NCBI RefSeq assembly: GCF_019972835.1
Contig: NZ_BPPB01000006.1
Coordinates: 62,001 to 126,000, forward strand
Length of the DNA stretch: 64,000 bases
Direction of reading: 5' to 3'
Source: Lactobacillus laiwuensis
GTDB lineage: Bacteria; Bacillota; Bacilli; Lactobacillales; Lactobacillaceae
Shown here: positions 1 through 11,992 of the stretch, one piece after another
Position numbering within the stretch: position 1 is the first letter of the stretch
Layout: every line of letters starts with the position of its first letter
The notes under the pieces: generated by a model
What the model was told of the DNA's origin: nothing
The model's input: only the letters and a program-made list of their open reading frames with translations
Databases searched by the model: none
Program-made: the position numbers and the translations under genes

Positions 1-383
1 TGGCTTATGCCGATCAATTTGTGCGGGAATTTCCTGATCAAATGGAGACTGAAATTGGTGAACGGGGAATTAAACTATCTGGTGGTCAGAAACAACGTTT
101 AGCTATTGCCCGAGCTTTTTTGCGTAATCCTAAAATTTTGATGCTGGACGAAGCAACGGCAAGTCTGGACTCGGAATCCGAGGGAAAAGTGCAACAGGCT
201 CTTGATAAACTAATGGTCAATAGAACCACATTGGTTATCGCACACCGCCTGGCTACGATAGTTAATGCTGATCAAATTTATTTTGTAGAGAACGGTAAAA
301 TTACAGGTCATGGTACTCACCACGAATTAATGCAAAATCACAGTTTGTATGCCAAGTATGTAAATGAGCAAATGGTCGATTAA
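1..383 (+). CDS. ABC transporter ATP-binding/permease protein, C-terminal part
   Basis: The reading frame is open from the left edge (codons begin at position 3), so this is the end of a gene that starts outside the window. It contains the tail of an ABC nucleotide-binding domain: the LSGGQ signature followed by KQRLAIARA, Walker B ILMLDEA, the D-loop SLDSES and the H-loop histidine in IAHRL. The order and the C-terminal extension (GTHHELM) fit fused membrane-ATPase exporters of the LmrA/MsbA type, which export drugs or lipids. The substrate cannot be told from this part. The GTG at 21 is an internal valine codon, not a start. Confidence 0.9.
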   Translation, partial: AYADQFVREFPDQMETEIGERGIKLSGGQKQRLAIARAFLRNPKILMLDEATASLDSESEGKVQQALDKLMVNRTTLVIAHRLATIVNADQIYFVENGKITGHGTHHELMQNHSLYAKYVNEQMVD

Positions 384-455
384 AGCTTTTTAGCTAAAAT
401 GAGTAAGAAAAGTCTTGTGTTAAATTTAATTTTGGGTTATAGTATTGAATGTGTT

Positions 456-541
456 GCGGGCATGGCGGAATGGCAGACGCGCAAGACTAAGGATCTTGTG
501 ATCGCTTTTAGATCGTGGAAGTTCGAGTCTTCTTGCCCGCA
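456..541 (+). tRNA. tRNA-Leu with anticodon AAG
   Basis: An 86-nt class II tRNA. Acceptor arms GCGGGCA (456-462) and TGCCCGC (534-540) pair perfectly, with discriminator A at 541. The anticodon stem CAAGA/TCTTG (482-486/494-498) encloses the loop CTAAGGA, placing anticodon AAG at 489-491, which reads CUU and, if A34 is deaminated to inosine, other CUN codons. A long variable arm and GTTCGAGTC T-arm are present. CCA is not encoded. Most bacteria use GAG here; A34 leucine tRNAs are known in some Firmicutes. Confidence 0.93.
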
Positions 542-548
542 TTTTTTA

Positions 549-573
549 ATGGAGCTTTGGCTCCATTTTTTTT
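549..573 (+). terminator. Rho-independent terminator after tRNA-Leu
   Basis: Seven-base stem ATGGAGC/GCTCCAT with a four-base loop, followed by a run of T to 573. It lies just after the tRNA and ends its transcript. Confidence 0.85.
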
Positions 574-706
574 GTATACTTAATTATATATGAGCAAAAT
601 TGTCATGTTAGCTTACTACTTTTATTTTAAAAATTAATTACATTGCATAATTTATACTCAAGAGAGGTTATACTTAAGAGGAGATTTTTAAAGCAAGGGA
701 AAACAA

Positions 707-1354
707 ATGGCGAGAAAACGAAAAAGCAAAAAATTATCTAATACAGCGATCATCATTCGAACATTTATCATTCTATTTTTATTGATTATTGCTTTTGCAA
801 CTTTTCGTTATTATCGCAGACAGGCAATTCAATCAGAGCAGATTAGACAGGAGCAGCTTGCTCGAGAACAGGCCAGGCAGAAGATCATCAGGCAACACAA
901 AGCTTTTATCAGAGAAATAGGTCCGATAGCTAAAGAAGTGGATAAATCCTTCGATCTCTTGCCAAGTATTACTATTGCTCAGGCCTGCCTTGAAAGTGAT
1001 TATGGCAAAAGCGACCTTTCACAAAAATACAATAACCTATTTGGCGTCAAAGGAAATAACCCTAATACTTCGGCAGTACTAAAAACCAAAGAGTTTGAAA
1101 AAGGTAAATGGGTAGTTGTTAAAGCTCGCTTTCAAATCTATGATTCCTATGAAGCTTCTATAAGGGCTCATGCGCGCTTGTTCCAAAAGGGGACAACTTG
1201 GGACGCAAAACAATATCGTCACGTTCTAGCTGCTAAGAACTATCAAACGCAGGCTCGAGCTCTAGTTAAAGACGGCTATGCAACTGACCCGAATTATGCC
1301 GACAAATTAATTAAGCTAATCGAAGAATACGATCTTGCACGTTTTGATAAATAG
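707..1354 (+). CDS. Membrane-anchored glucosaminidase-family cell wall hydrolase
   Basis: The 215-aa protein starts with a very basic stretch (MARKRKSKK), one transmembrane segment (about residues 13-33) and a charged, glutamine-rich linker likely to be helical. The rest (about 65-210) matches the glucosaminidase fold (Pfam Glucosaminidase, GH73-like): LLPSITIAQACLESDYGKS carries the catalytic glutamate, followed by YNNLFGVKG and a YATDPNYADKL ending. Such enzymes cut the glycan strand of peptidoglycan during growth or separation. There are no cell-wall-binding repeats, so anchoring is by the N-terminal helix. The site AAGGGA lies 6 nt before the ATG. Confidence 0.88.
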   Translation: MARKRKSKKLSNTAIIIRTFIILFLLIIAFATFRYYRRQAIQSEQIRQEQLAREQARQKIIRQHKAFIREIGPIAKEVDKSFDLLPSITIAQACLESDYGKSDLSQKYNNLFGVKGNNPNTSAVLKTKEFEKGKWVVVKARFQIYDSYEASIRAHARLFQKGTTWDAKQYRHVLAAKNYQTQARALVKDGYATDPNYADKLIKLIEEYDLARFDK

Positions 1355-1434
1355 AATGCAATCAACTCAAAATATGGTCATGATTTTTGGTACAATAGAA
1401 TAGTTAAAAAATTTTTGGGGTGAAAGAATTCAAA

Positions 1435-3687
1435 ATGAGCGCAGAATCAATTTTAGCAGGTTTAAATCCACAGCAAAAAAAGGCAGTGCAGATTACTGAA
1501 GGACCATTATTAGTTGTTGCAGGAGCAGGTTCAGGGAAAACTTCTGTTTTAACCAGAAGAATTGCATACCTTGTTGCTGAAAAAGGGATTGCGCCATGGA
1601 ATATTTTGGCTATTACTTTTACCAATAAGGCTGCCACTGAAATGAGAGAGCGTGAGCATAAATTATTGGGACAACAGGCTGACAGTATTTGGATGTCTAC
1701 TTTTCACGCTCTTTGTGTGCGAATATTACGGCGAGACGCAGAAAAAATTGGTTATACCAGTAATTTTTCGATTGCTGATTCGGCCGAACAGCTCACTTTA
1801 ATCAAACATATTCAAAAAGAGCAAAATATTAATCCTAAAATGTACGAGCCACGCAGAATTTTGTCTGCTATTTCTAATGGCAAAAACGATTTACTCACTC
1901 CAGATGCATATTCTGCCAGTGCTGCTTCACCTTTTGAAAAAGTAACTGCCCAAGTTTATCAGGAATATCAAAAACGTTTAAAGAATGATCAAATTATGGA
2001 TTTTGATGATTTGATCATGCAGACCTTAGTTCTGTTTAAAACTGATCCTACTGTTTTGCATTTTTACCAAAATAAGTTTCGCTATTTACTGGTTGATGAA
2101 TACCAGGATACCAACCAGGCTCAATATGAATTGTGTCATGCATTAGCTGCACAATATAAAAATATTTGCGTTGTGGGAGATGCGGATCAGTCTATCTATG
2201 GTTGGCGCGGTGCTAACATGGAAAATATCATGAATTTTGAAAAAGATTATCATGATGCAGGCGTACAAACCGTCAAGTTGGAACAAAATTACCGTTCAAC
2301 TGGACATATTTTGGCTGCCGCTAACGCAGTCATTAAGAATAATAGCAACCGTAAGGCTAAAAAATTATGGACAGACCAAGGTGAAGGAGCAAAAGTAACT
2401 TATTATCGAGCTCAAAGTGGCGACGATGAAGCACACTTTATCATTGCTAAAATTCAAGAAGAGGTCAAAGAGAAAAAACGTTCCTACCATGATTTTGCGG
2501 TATTATATCGTACTAATGCCCAGTCTAGAACGGTCGAAGAGTCATTCGTAAAGTCGAACGTGCCTTACCAAATTGTCGGTGGTCATAAGTTCTATGACAG
2601 AAAAGAAATCATGGACATTATGGCTTATCTGAAGTTAGTGGCTAATCCCAGCGATTCAATGAGTTTTAACCGCATTATTAATACTCCTAAACGTGGTATT
2701 GGTCCGGTGAGTGTTAGGCGCTTTATGGATTTTGCCCGTGATAATAATTTATCAATTCTAGGAGCCTTTGATCACCTTAATATGTCGGGCGTTACTGCAC
2801 GGGCAGCGGCCAAACTGAGTGATTTTGGTGCTAAATTACGTGATGCAATTAATTTTGCTAAAGATCATAGCGTCACCGGTCTAACAGAAAAAATACTGCA
2901 GGATTTTGGCTATACAGCTGCTCTTAAGGCAGAACACACAATTGAAGCTGAAACCAGACTAGAAAACCTGGATGAATTTTTGTCTGTTACGAAACGTTTT
3001 GATGACGAATACGAAGAAAATGAAGACAGCGATGAGACCGAAAATGCTCTTAGTGACTTTTTAGCAGAAGTATCTCTTTTAAGCGACCAGGATGATTTAG
3101 CTAATAATGATGATCAGGTGGCATTAATGACGTTACACGCTGCCAAAGGACTGGAATTTCCGGTAGTCTTTTTAGTGGGGATGGAAGATGGACTTTTTCC
3201 TTTATCACGTGCTTTAATGGAAGATGATCAGCTGGAAGAAGAACGTAGACTGGCTTATGTGGGTATTACTAGGGCAAAGCGCGAACTATTCTTAACAAAT
3301 GCATATTCACGTATGATGTATGGTCGAATGCAGAATAATCCGCCATCCAGATTTTTGGCAGAAATTGATCAAGATGATCTGGATATTGAAAATTCAGTTC
3401 CAATTACTTTCTCAAATGACAACTACCAGACACAAACTGCCCCGTTCGCTAACGCAGATGAACGAGCTCGTGCACAGGTTTACACTCCTAAAATTAAACC
3501 TGCTGGTGCAGTTGGTGCTGAGAAAAAGGGTTGGAATGTCGGCGATCAAGTAGAACATAAATCTTGGGGCAAAGGCGTTGTAACTAAGGTTAACGGTAAA
3601 GGCGAAGACATGGAGCTTGATATTGCATTTAGTGGCAAAGGAATCAAGCGGCTTCTAGCAGCATTTGCACCAATTAAAAAGGTATAA
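1435..3687 (+). CDS. pcrA: ATP-dependent DNA helicase PcrA (UvrD/Rep family)
   Basis: Superfamily 1A 3'-5' helicase of about 750 aa, the Gram-positive counterpart of UvrD, acting in repair, replication restart and rolling-circle replication. Visible motifs: Q motif LNPQQKKAV, Walker A GAGSGKT (residues 30-36), motif Ia ITFTNKAA, DEYQDTN (motif II), VGDADQSIYGWRGA (III), QNYRS (IV), TLHAAKGLEF (V) and VGITRAK (VI). The C-terminal tail has the PcrA-type WNVGDQVEHKSWGKG segment that contacts RNA polymerase in relatives. I chose the ATG at 1435 because GGGGTGAAAG at 1417-1426 then serves as the ribosome site; an earlier GTG at 1420 lies inside that site. ligA follows after 47 nt. Confidence 0.97.
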   Translation: MSAESILAGLNPQQKKAVQITEGPLLVVAGAGSGKTSVLTRRIAYLVAEKGIAPWNILAITFTNKAATEMREREHKLLGQQADSIWMSTFHALCVRILRRDAEKIGYTSNFSIADSAEQLTLIKHIQKEQNINPKMYEPRRILSAISNGKNDLLTPDAYSASAASPFEKVTAQVYQEYQKRLKNDQIMDFDDLIMQTLVLFKTDPTVLHFYQNKFRYLLVDEYQDTNQAQYELCHALAAQYKNICVVGDADQSIYGWRGANMENIMNFEKDYHDAGVQTVKLEQNYRSTGHILAAANAVIKNNSNRKAKKLWTDQGEGAKVTYYRAQSGDDEAHFIIAKIQEEVKEKKRSYHDFAVLYRTNAQSRTVEESFVKSNVPYQIVGGHKFYDRKEIMDIMAYLKLVANPSDSMSFNRIINTPKRGIGPVSVRRFMDFARDNNLSILGAFDHLNMSGVTARAAAKLSDFGAKLRDAINFAKDHSVTGLTEKILQDFGYTAALKAEHTIEAETRLENLDEFLSVTKRFDDEYEENEDSDETENALSDFLAEVSLLSDQDDLANNDDQVALMTLHAAKGLEFPVVFLVGMEDGLFPLSRALMEDDQLEEERRLAYVGITRAKRELFLTNAYSRMMYGRMQNNPPSRFLAEIDQDDLDIENSVPITFSNDNYQTQTAPFANADERARAQVYTPKIKPAGAVGAEKKGWNVGDQVEHKSWGKGVVTKVNGKGEDMELDIAFSGKGIKRLLAAFAPIKKV

Positions 3688-3710
3688 TTAAAGTAGAAGT
3701 AAAAAAATAG

Positions 3711-5747
<2,037 letters not shown>

Positions 5748-5760
5748 AGGACCATTTAAA

Positions 5761-6900
5761 GTGAAAAAATACTTGCATATATTAGCGCTTTTAGGAATAT
5801 CATTAAGTTTGACGGCTTGTGGAAACTTGAAAAATTCTGACTTGGCGAATAATGCCAAAACATCTTCTAATTCCAATTCTAAAACTTATCAGACTACTGA
5901 TACTGGTAACAATGGATATACTGTTTTACTTAAAAACGGGCACTATGTAACTAGTCCAATATCTGGTTTAACGGCAACTAATAATGATAATTCGGTGGAT
6001 ACCAGAGAATTAGAACGAGGATTGGTTCAGATTTCTAAGGGTGTTTATTCAACTAATTCTTATGTTTTTCAAGAAGGTCAGTATATTTCTGCCAACATGG
6101 CTAATGAATGGTTAGGGCGCAAGTCAAAGTCAAATCCCAATGGTCTGAATCCTGAAGCTGGAACTAAAAAAAATTATCAGCCATATTATTTAGAAGAAAT
6201 ACTTGAACAAGATTTTTTGACAGGATCCGGTTCGAATTATCATATTGGCGGTATTAGCGTTGGTCTTGCTCTTAATTCTATTGATTACTACCAAAAGAAA
6301 AAAGATGGTCCTGAATATCAAGCTCAAATATCGCGTGCAAAGCAAAAGCAATATGGCCAAAAAGCAGCTGAGCAAGTCGTAGCTCGCTTGCGTAAGAAAA
6401 AATCGTTAAAGAAAATTCCAATCACCGTTGGTCTTTTTGCTAAAGAAAGCAAGGATTCATTAGTTGCTGGAACTTACTTTTTGAGTGGGACAGCGGCTGC
6501 TAATAGTAGTAAAATAACTAAATGGAAAACTATTAATACTCAATCTGAAGTTTTGCCTACTGTTGGTGGTAAAAAAGCAATCAACAGCAGTGATGCTTCC
6601 AGTTTCAATAGTTTTAAAGAATCTATTCAAAATTATTTCCCTAATATCAGTGGTGTAACGGCAACTTTACGATATGAAAATGGTAAATTAGCTCAGGAAA
6701 ATATTTCAATTACTACCCAGTTTTATGGGTATGAGCAAATTCAAAGTTTCACGAGACTTGTTTTATCAACTGCAAAGAAGTATTTGGCTAATAACGTGCC
6801 AATTGAAATTAAAATTGGCTCTGTTAATGACATCCAGGCTTTAGTTGCCAAGGAAACAGGGGATAGTAGTTATCAAGTCCATATTTATGGTGGCGAATAA
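5761..6900 (+). CDS. camS: CamS-family sex pheromone-type lipoprotein
   Basis: A 379-aa lipoprotein: basic start, hydrophobic signal and lipobox LTAC followed by GN, so the cysteine is lipidated at the outer face of the membrane. The remainder fits CamS, found between ligA and gatC in many Firmicutes; in enterococci and staphylococci its signal peptide is the source of a pheromone peptide, but the role of the protein body is unclear. I use the GTG at 5761 because AAAGGA at 5747-5752 sits 8 nt before it; an upstream TTG at 5731 would begin inside ligA and give a poor signal peptide. Confidence 0.87.
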   Translation: MKKYLHILALLGISLSLTACGNLKNSDLANNAKTSSNSNSKTYQTTDTGNNGYTVLLKNGHYVTSPISGLTATNNDNSVDTRELERGLVQISKGVYSTNSYVFQEGQYISANMANEWLGRKSKSNPNGLNPEAGTKKNYQPYYLEEILEQDFLTGSGSNYHIGGISVGLALNSIDYYQKKKDGPEYQAQISRAKQKQYGQKAAEQVVARLRKKKSLKKIPITVGLFAKESKDSLVAGTYFLSGTAAANSSKITKWKTINTQSEVLPTVGGKKAINSSDASSFNSFKESIQNYFPNISGVTATLRYENGKLAQENISITTQFYGYEQIQSFTRLVLSTAKKYLANNVPIEIKIGSVNDIQALVAKETGDSSYQVHIYGGE

Positions 6901-6914
6901 GGAGGTATATTTGC

Positions 6915-7217
6915 GTGGAAATTACAGAAGATACAATTAAACACGTTGCGACTTTGTCGCGACTTGAAATTGATGAAAAAGATATCGGCAAAGTAACTGA
7001 ACAAATGAGTTCAATTATTAATATGGCGGATCAATTGTCAGAAGTTAATACCGATGGCGTTAAGGAGACAGTTCAGGTTGTTGATCGTGATACTGTTTTT
7101 AGAGAAGATAAGCCTGAACACTGGCAAGACAGAGATGAATTAATGAAAAATGTTCCTGACCAAGCCAATGGCTTCATTAAGGTTCCAGTAATTATTAACA
7201 AGGATGAGGACGAGTAA
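6915..7217 (+). CDS. gatC: Glutamyl/aspartyl-tRNA amidotransferase subunit C
   Basis: 100-aa small subunit of the GatCAB enzyme that turns Glu-tRNA(Gln) or Asp-tRNA(Asn) into the amide form. The start [17 protein letters not shown] is typical of GatC, which wraps around GatA. AAGGAGG lies 8 nt before the GTG start. The stop overlaps the gatA start (TAATG), so the two are translationally coupled. Confidence 0.96.
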   Translation: MEITEDTIKHVATLSRLEIDEKDIGKVTEQMSSIINMADQLSEVNTDGVKETVQVVDRDTVFREDKPEHWQDRDELMKNVPDQANGFIKVPVIINKDEDE

Positions 7218-8656
7218 TGAATTATTTAAATGAAGATATTGACTCTTTAAATGAAAAGCTTGCCCAAGGAACTTTGTCTGCTGACAAATTAGCGCAAGAT
7301 ACAATCGATAATATTAAAAAAACAGATGATAAGTTGAATGCCTGGATTACTGTTCAAGAAGATGCCAAACCTCAAAATGATTTGGATTTTGCTCACAATA
7401 AACTTGCTGGTATTCCGATTGCTATTAAAGATAACATTATAACTGATGGTGTTAAGACAACAGCTGCCAGTCATATTTTGGACAACTATATTCCAGTATA
7501 TGATGCAACGGTTATTGAAAGGCTGAAAAAAGCACAAGTGACTTTAGTGGGCAAAACCAATATGGATGAATTTGCGATGGGTTCTTCTACTGAACATTCA
7601 TACTTTGGCATTACTCATAATCCGTGGAATCTGGATAAGGTACCGGGTGGTTCATCGGGCGGTTCAGCTGTTGCTGTTGCTTCTGGACAAGTTGTAGCAG
7701 CGTTAGGTTCAGACACTGGTGGTTCAATCAGACAGCCTTCTGCATTTAACGGTATTTTTGGTATTAAGCCAACATATGGTCGAGTTTCACGTTGGGGTTT
7801 AATTGCATTTGCTTCTTCATTAGATGAAATCGGTGTGATGAGTAAGCGGGCAAAAACATCAGCTGAAGTTTTGAACGTTATTGCGGGTAGTGACGACCAT
7901 GATTCCACTCTTTCGACTAGAGCAGTGCCTGATTTTACCAAGTATATTGGTCAAGATGTAAAAGGGATGCATGTAGCAGTTGTTAAAGAATATATGGCTG
8001 CAGTTGATGGCGATATGCGTGCTGTTCTGCAAGAACAAATTGATGCTCTGGAAAAAGCAGGTGCTATTATCACTGAAGTATCCTTACCTTTAACAAAATA
8101 TGTGGTTCCAGACTACTATATCATTGCCTCAAGTGAAGCTTCATCAAACTTGCAAAGATTTGATGGGATTCGTTACGGCTACCGTGCTCAAGATACTAAG
8201 AACCTCCTAGATGTATACGTTAAATCTCGTTCAGAGGGCTTTGGTGAAGAAGTTAAACGCCGGATTATGCTGGGATCCTTTGCACTTTCAGCTGGTTCTT
8301 ATGATCGTTTCTTTAGACAAGCATCTAAAGTGAGAACGTTAATTTGTGATGAATTCGATAAGATTTTCGCTGAAAATGATGTTATTGTGGGACCAACGAC
8401 GACAACTCCTGCTTTTGGCATCGGTAGTGAAATTTCTGATCCAATCAAAATGTACAATAATGATATCTTGACAATTTCAGCCAACTTAGTAGGAATTCCT
8501 GCTGCCAGTGTTCCTGCTGGTTTAGTTGATGGGATGCCTGTAGGTCTGCAGATTATGGCCAAAAGATTCGATGAAGGCAGCATTTTCCAAGTAGCTGACT
8601 TTATTGAAAGAACTAATAAGTTTTATGAAAAAACACCAACTGGAATGGAGGATTAA
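7217..8656 (+). CDS. gatA: Glutamyl-tRNA(Gln) amidotransferase subunit A
   Basis: 479-aa amidase-signature enzyme; it frees ammonia from glutamine for transamidation of mischarged tRNA. The catalytic triad is visible: Lys71 in IAIKDN, cis-Ser146 in PGGSSGGS and Ser170 in SDTGGS, the same spacing as in characterised GatA proteins. The middle gene of gatCAB, overlapping gatC by one base and followed after 3 nt by gatB. Confidence 0.98.
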   Translation: MNYLNEDIDSLNEKLAQGTLSADKLAQDTIDNIKKTDDKLNAWITVQEDAKPQNDLDFAHNKLAGIPIAIKDNIITDGVKTTAASHILDNYIPVYDATVIERLKKAQVTLVGKTNMDEFAMGSSTEHSYFGITHNPWNLDKVPGGSSGGSAVAVASGQVVAALGSDTGGSIRQPSAFNGIFGIKPTYGRVSRWGLIAFASSLDEIGVMSKRAKTSAEVLNVIAGSDDHDSTLSTRAVPDFTKYIGQDVKGMHVAVVKEYMAAVDGDMRAVLQEQIDALEKAGAIITEVSLPLTKYVVPDYYIIASSEASSNLQRFDGIRYGYRAQDTKNLLDVYVKSRSEGFGEEVKRRIMLGSFALSAGSYDRFFRQASKVRTLICDEFDKIFAENDVIVGPTTTTPAFGIGSEISDPIKMYNNDILTISANLVGIPAASVPAGLVDGMPVGLQIMAKRFDEGSIFQVADFIERTNKFYEKTPTGMED

Positions 8657-8659
8657 CTG

Positions 8660-10090
8660 ATGAATTTTAAATCAACGATTGGGTTCGAAGTTCACTTTGA
8701 ATTAAAAACTAAAAGTAAGATTTTTTCACCTTCACCAGTAAGTTATGGTGCAAAGCCCAACACGGAAACAAATGTAATTGATTGGGCGATGCCAGGTGTT
8801 TTACCTTACGTTAACAAAGACGTTTATCGCTTAGGAATTATGGTTGCTTTGGCAACGCATGCTCATATTTTACCAACTACTCATTTTGATCGGAAAAATT
8901 ATTATTACCCAGATAGCCCTAAGGCTTACCAAATCACCCAATTTTTCCAACCACTAGCTCGTGATGGCTATGTTGAAATTGAATCTCACGGTAAGAAAAA
9001 GCGTATCGGCATTCATGAAATGCACATCGAGGAAGATGCCGGTAAAAATACTCATGGTACAAACGGTTATTCCTATGTTGACTTAAACCGTCAGGGTGTT
9101 CCTTTACTTGAAGTTGTTTCTGAACCAGAAATTGCTGATCCTGATGAAGGATACGCCTACCTTGAAAAATTACGTAAGATAGTGCAGTTTACCGGTGCTT
9201 CCGACGTTAAGATGGAAGAGGGATCAATGCGTGTTGATACCAACATTTCCATTAGACCCGCCGGCCAAAAAGAGTTGGGCACTAAAGTTGAAATGAAGAA
9301 CTTGAACTCTTTTGAACATGTGCGTAAATCTTTGGCATATGAAGAAAAGCGGCAAGCACAAGTTCTCCTTTCTGGTGGTCGCGTTCAACTTTCAACTCGG
9401 CGTTTTGATGAAGCAACTGGTAAAACAGTTTTGGAGCGTGTCAAAGAAGGCGATGCAGATTACCGTTACTTCCCTGAACCTGATATTGCTCCTGATCATA
9501 TCAGCCAAGAGTGGATTGACGAAATCAAATCAACTTTGCCACGCTCAGCTGAAGAACGATACAACCAATACGTGAATGAATTTGGTTTAAAAGAATACGA
9601 TGCTAATGTTCTTCTGCAAACTAAAGAAAGTTCAGACTTCTTTGATCAAACTGTTGCTGCAGGAGCTGATCCGCAGCTTGCTGCCAATTGGATGAATACC
9701 CAAGTTAATGGTTATTTGAATGATAATCGCGTTGAACTTGCTGATATTAAGTTGACACCTGAGCATTTGGCTGCCATGATTAAGTTAATTAAAGATGGCA
9801 CGATTTCTTCTAAGATTGCTAAAAAGGTTTTTGCAGAGACAATTGCTAATGGTACCGATCCTAAGAAATATGTTGAAGACAAGGGTATGGTGCAGTTATC
9901 TGATACCAGCGTCTTAGCACCTATGGTGAAAGAAGTTGTTGATAACAACCCACAATCAGTAGAAGACTTTAAGAACGGTAAAGACCGTGCAATTGGCTAT
10001 CTTGTCGGCCAGTTGATGAAACAGACCAAGGGCAAGGCAAATCCAAAGGTAATTAATAAGTTACTGAATGAAGAATTGCAGAAGCGTTAA
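8660..10090 (+). CDS. gatB: Aspartyl/glutamyl-tRNA amidotransferase subunit B
   Basis: 476-aa subunit that binds the tRNA and phosphorylates the mischarged aminoacyl group before amidation. N-terminal cradle domain shows IGFEVHFEL, the [19 protein letters not shown] stretch and [10 protein letters not shown]; the C-terminal YqeY-like helical part ends the protein ([20 protein letters not shown]). GGAGG lies 9 nt before the ATG. Last gene of the operon core; dagK follows after 30 nt. Confidence 0.98.
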   Translation: MNFKSTIGFEVHFELKTKSKIFSPSPVSYGAKPNTETNVIDWAMPGVLPYVNKDVYRLGIMVALATHAHILPTTHFDRKNYYYPDSPKAYQITQFFQPLARDGYVEIESHGKKKRIGIHEMHIEEDAGKNTHGTNGYSYVDLNRQGVPLLEVVSEPEIADPDEGYAYLEKLRKIVQFTGASDVKMEEGSMRVDTNISIRPAGQKELGTKVEMKNLNSFEHVRKSLAYEEKRQAQVLLSGGRVQLSTRRFDEATGKTVLERVKEGDADYRYFPEPDIAPDHISQEWIDEIKSTLPRSAEERYNQYVNEFGLKEYDANVLLQTKESSDFFDQTVAAGADPQLAANWMNTQVNGYLNDNRVELADIKLTPEHLAAMIKLIKDGTISSKIAKKVFAETIANGTDPKKYVEDKGMVQLSDTSVLAPMVKEVVDNNPQSVEDFKNGKDRAIGYLVGQLMKQTKGKANPKVINKLLNEELQKR

Positions 10091-10120
10091 GTAAGTTTTG
10101 AAATAATAAGGGTAGAAATT

Positions 10121-11041
10121 ATGACTGAAAAAGCAAGATTGATCTATAATCCTGTATCTGGTCACGAACAGATGCCTAAAAATGTCGCGGATATATTGGA
10201 CGTTTTGGAACAAGCTGGATATGAGGCAAGTGCATTTAGAACTAAGCCGGAAAAGCAAAGTGCGCAAAAAGAAGCAACCCGTGTAGCTAATGAAGGCTTT
10301 GATTTGATTGTTGCTGCTGGCGGTGACGGCACCATCAATGAAGTAGTAAACGGCATTGCTTATTTAGAGAAAAGACCTAAGATGGCAATTATTCCTGCCG
10401 GTACAACTAATGATTATGCTCGTGCTCTACATATTCCACGAAATGATATTGCCGAAGCGACAAAAGTTATTCTCAAAAATAAAACTCGTAAAATGGACAT
10501 AGGTCAAGCAACTTTTGCCAAAGATATTCAGTATTTCGTCAATATTGCAGCTTGTGGCTCACTAACCGAATTAACTTATGGAGTTCCTTCAGAAGTAAAG
10601 TCTGCTCTGGGTTATACCGCCTATTTAATTAAAGGTGCTGAAATGTTGCCTCATTTAACTGAAAATGAATTGCGTCTGACATATGATGAAGGCGTGTATG
10701 AGGGCAAGCTTTCAATGCTATTGCTCGGAATGACTAATTCTATTGGTGGTTTTGAACAAATAATGCCTGACGCTGAACTAAGTGATGGCTTGTTTCAATT
10801 AATAATTGTCAAGCCGTCTGAACCAGTAAAGTTGTTAAAATTAATGGCTTTAGCTTTAAATGGCAAACACGTTGATGATCCTGACATTATTTACACTAAG
10901 ACGCGTAGTTTAAAGATTGAATTAATGGGTAAAAGCAAAGGCGAAAAATTGCCGGTTAACCTTGATGGTGAAATTGGTGATTATTGTCCTGTTACCTTTA
11001 AAAATTTACAACAACGAATTGAATTTTTTGTTGGTGAATAA
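10121..11041 (+). CDS. dagK: Diacylglycerol kinase (DagK/DgkB lipid kinase)
   Basis: 306 aa, DAGK catalytic family with the nucleotide loop GGDGTINEV (from residue 67) and the C-terminal LDGE motif. In Gram-positives this soluble enzyme recycles diacylglycerol from lipoteichoic acid synthesis to phosphatidic acid. It is commonly linked to gatCAB in lactobacilli and ends at a strong terminator. Confidence 0.93.
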   Translation: MTEKARLIYNPVSGHEQMPKNVADILDVLEQAGYEASAFRTKPEKQSAQKEATRVANEGFDLIVAAGGDGTINEVVNGIAYLEKRPKMAIIPAGTTNDYARALHIPRNDIAEATKVILKNKTRKMDIGQATFAKDIQYFVNIAACGSLTELTYGVPSEVKSALGYTAYLIKGAEMLPHLTENELRLTYDEGVYEGKLSMLLLGMTNSIGGFEQIMPDAELSDGLFQLIIVKPSEPVKLLKLMALALNGKHVDDPDIIYTKTRSLKIELMGKSKGEKLPVNLDGEIGDYCPVTFKNLQQRIEFFVGE

Positions 11042-11055
11042 TTAAAACACAAAGA

Positions 11056-11090
11056 AAGAGCAACTACTGTTAATAGTAGTTGCTCTTTTT
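11056..11090 (+). terminator. Terminator between dagK and the convergent BI-1 gene
   Basis: A 13-base perfect stem (AAGAGCAACTACT at 11056-11068 with its complement at 11075-11087), six-base loop and T tract. The A-rich left flank means it can also end the convergent gene on the minus strand. Confidence 0.92.
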
Positions 11091-11108
11091 GCTTGTTAAT
11101 AAAATCTA

Positions 11109-11819
11109 TTAGTTGCGGCTATTGCCACTGCCACCAAAGATTTCTAGCAAGAACATAAAAATATTAATGAAGTCAAGGTAAAGTTGTAATGCACCGAGAA
11201 CTGCTAAACCATTAGTTGAAACTTGATCACCGTAATTACTGTAAATTGCTTTCATTCTGTTAGCATCACTGGCAACTAAGCCCGTGAAAAGAATGACACC
11301 GATAAATGAGAAGACATAGGTAACGGCAGGGCTACGTAAAAACATATTAACTACCCAGGCAACAACGAAACCAAGTAAAGCAGCACTCAAGTATGAATTC
11401 CAATTGCTAAGATCCCTTTTAGTAAAAGTACCAAACAAGGCCATGGCAATAAACACGGCAGCTGCTGAAACAAAAGCAGTGGTGATTTGGGTGCCGGTAT
11501 AAAAGCCGGCAATTAAGGCAAACTCAAAGCCGTAAATTGCTGATAATATTGTTAACATTACTAAACTGGCCACTGGACTACGATCTGCCTTAAAGCTAAT
11601 TCCCATTGATAAGCCAAAAGGTACAAATAAAATGAGCCACATCATAGCTACTGGCATGTTCATCACAGCGCTTCTGAATACGGTCATTGTTAAGTAAGCT
11701 GCTAATGCAGAAATCAGCACGGCACCACCCATGAGAGCATACATTTTAGTTAAAAAAGTATTAGTTTCGGAGATGGTGTGGATTTGGCGCCTATCTGAAT
11801 TAGTATCGTAATTATTCAT
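11109..11819 (-). CDS. Bax inhibitor-1/YccA family membrane protein
   Basis: A 236-aa integral membrane protein with about seven hydrophobic segments, of the BI-1 (TMBIM, YetJ/YbhL) family. Some bacterial members conduct calcium; the physiological role here is unknown. The end (GALQLYLDFINIFMFLLEIFG) is the conserved family signature. AGAAAGGACG precedes the ATG. It faces dagK across a shared terminator and diverges from the methyltransferase at 11993. Confidence 0.92.
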   Translation of the reverse strand: MNNYDTNSDRRQIHTISETNTFLTKMYALMGGAVLISALAAYLTMTVFRSAVMNMPVAMMWLILFVPFGLSMGISFKADRSPVASLVMLTILSAIYGFEFALIAGFYTGTQITTAFVSAAAVFIAMALFGTFTKRDLSNWNSYLSAALLGFVVAWVVNMFLRSPAVTYVFSFIGVILFTGLVASDANRMKAIYSNYGDQVSTNGLAVLGALQLYLDFINIFMFLLEIFGGSGNSRN

Positions 11820-11992
11820 GAAAAACGTCCTTTCTTTAATTTATTAGTATTAAAAGTAACACAGACTAAAGTAAGTGTGAAGGGATAAAGCTGAAATTAA
11901 TCCAATATTAAGAAACCGGTATCTGCATTACTTTTGCTGAGATTTTTAGTAAAATAAAGATATTAATTAGTGTTTGTAAAAAAGGACAAAAT

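Noticed and set aside
399-593. ORF spanning tRNA-Leu
   Set aside because: It overlaps a clear tRNA and terminator and its translation has no protein-like pattern.
1420-1434. GTG start for pcrA
   Set aside because: It lies inside the likely ribosome site GGGGTGAAAG; the ATG at 1435 is preferred.
7615-7941. Antisense ORF inside gatA
   Set aside because: It is a shadow of the conserved amidase gene with no ribosome site.
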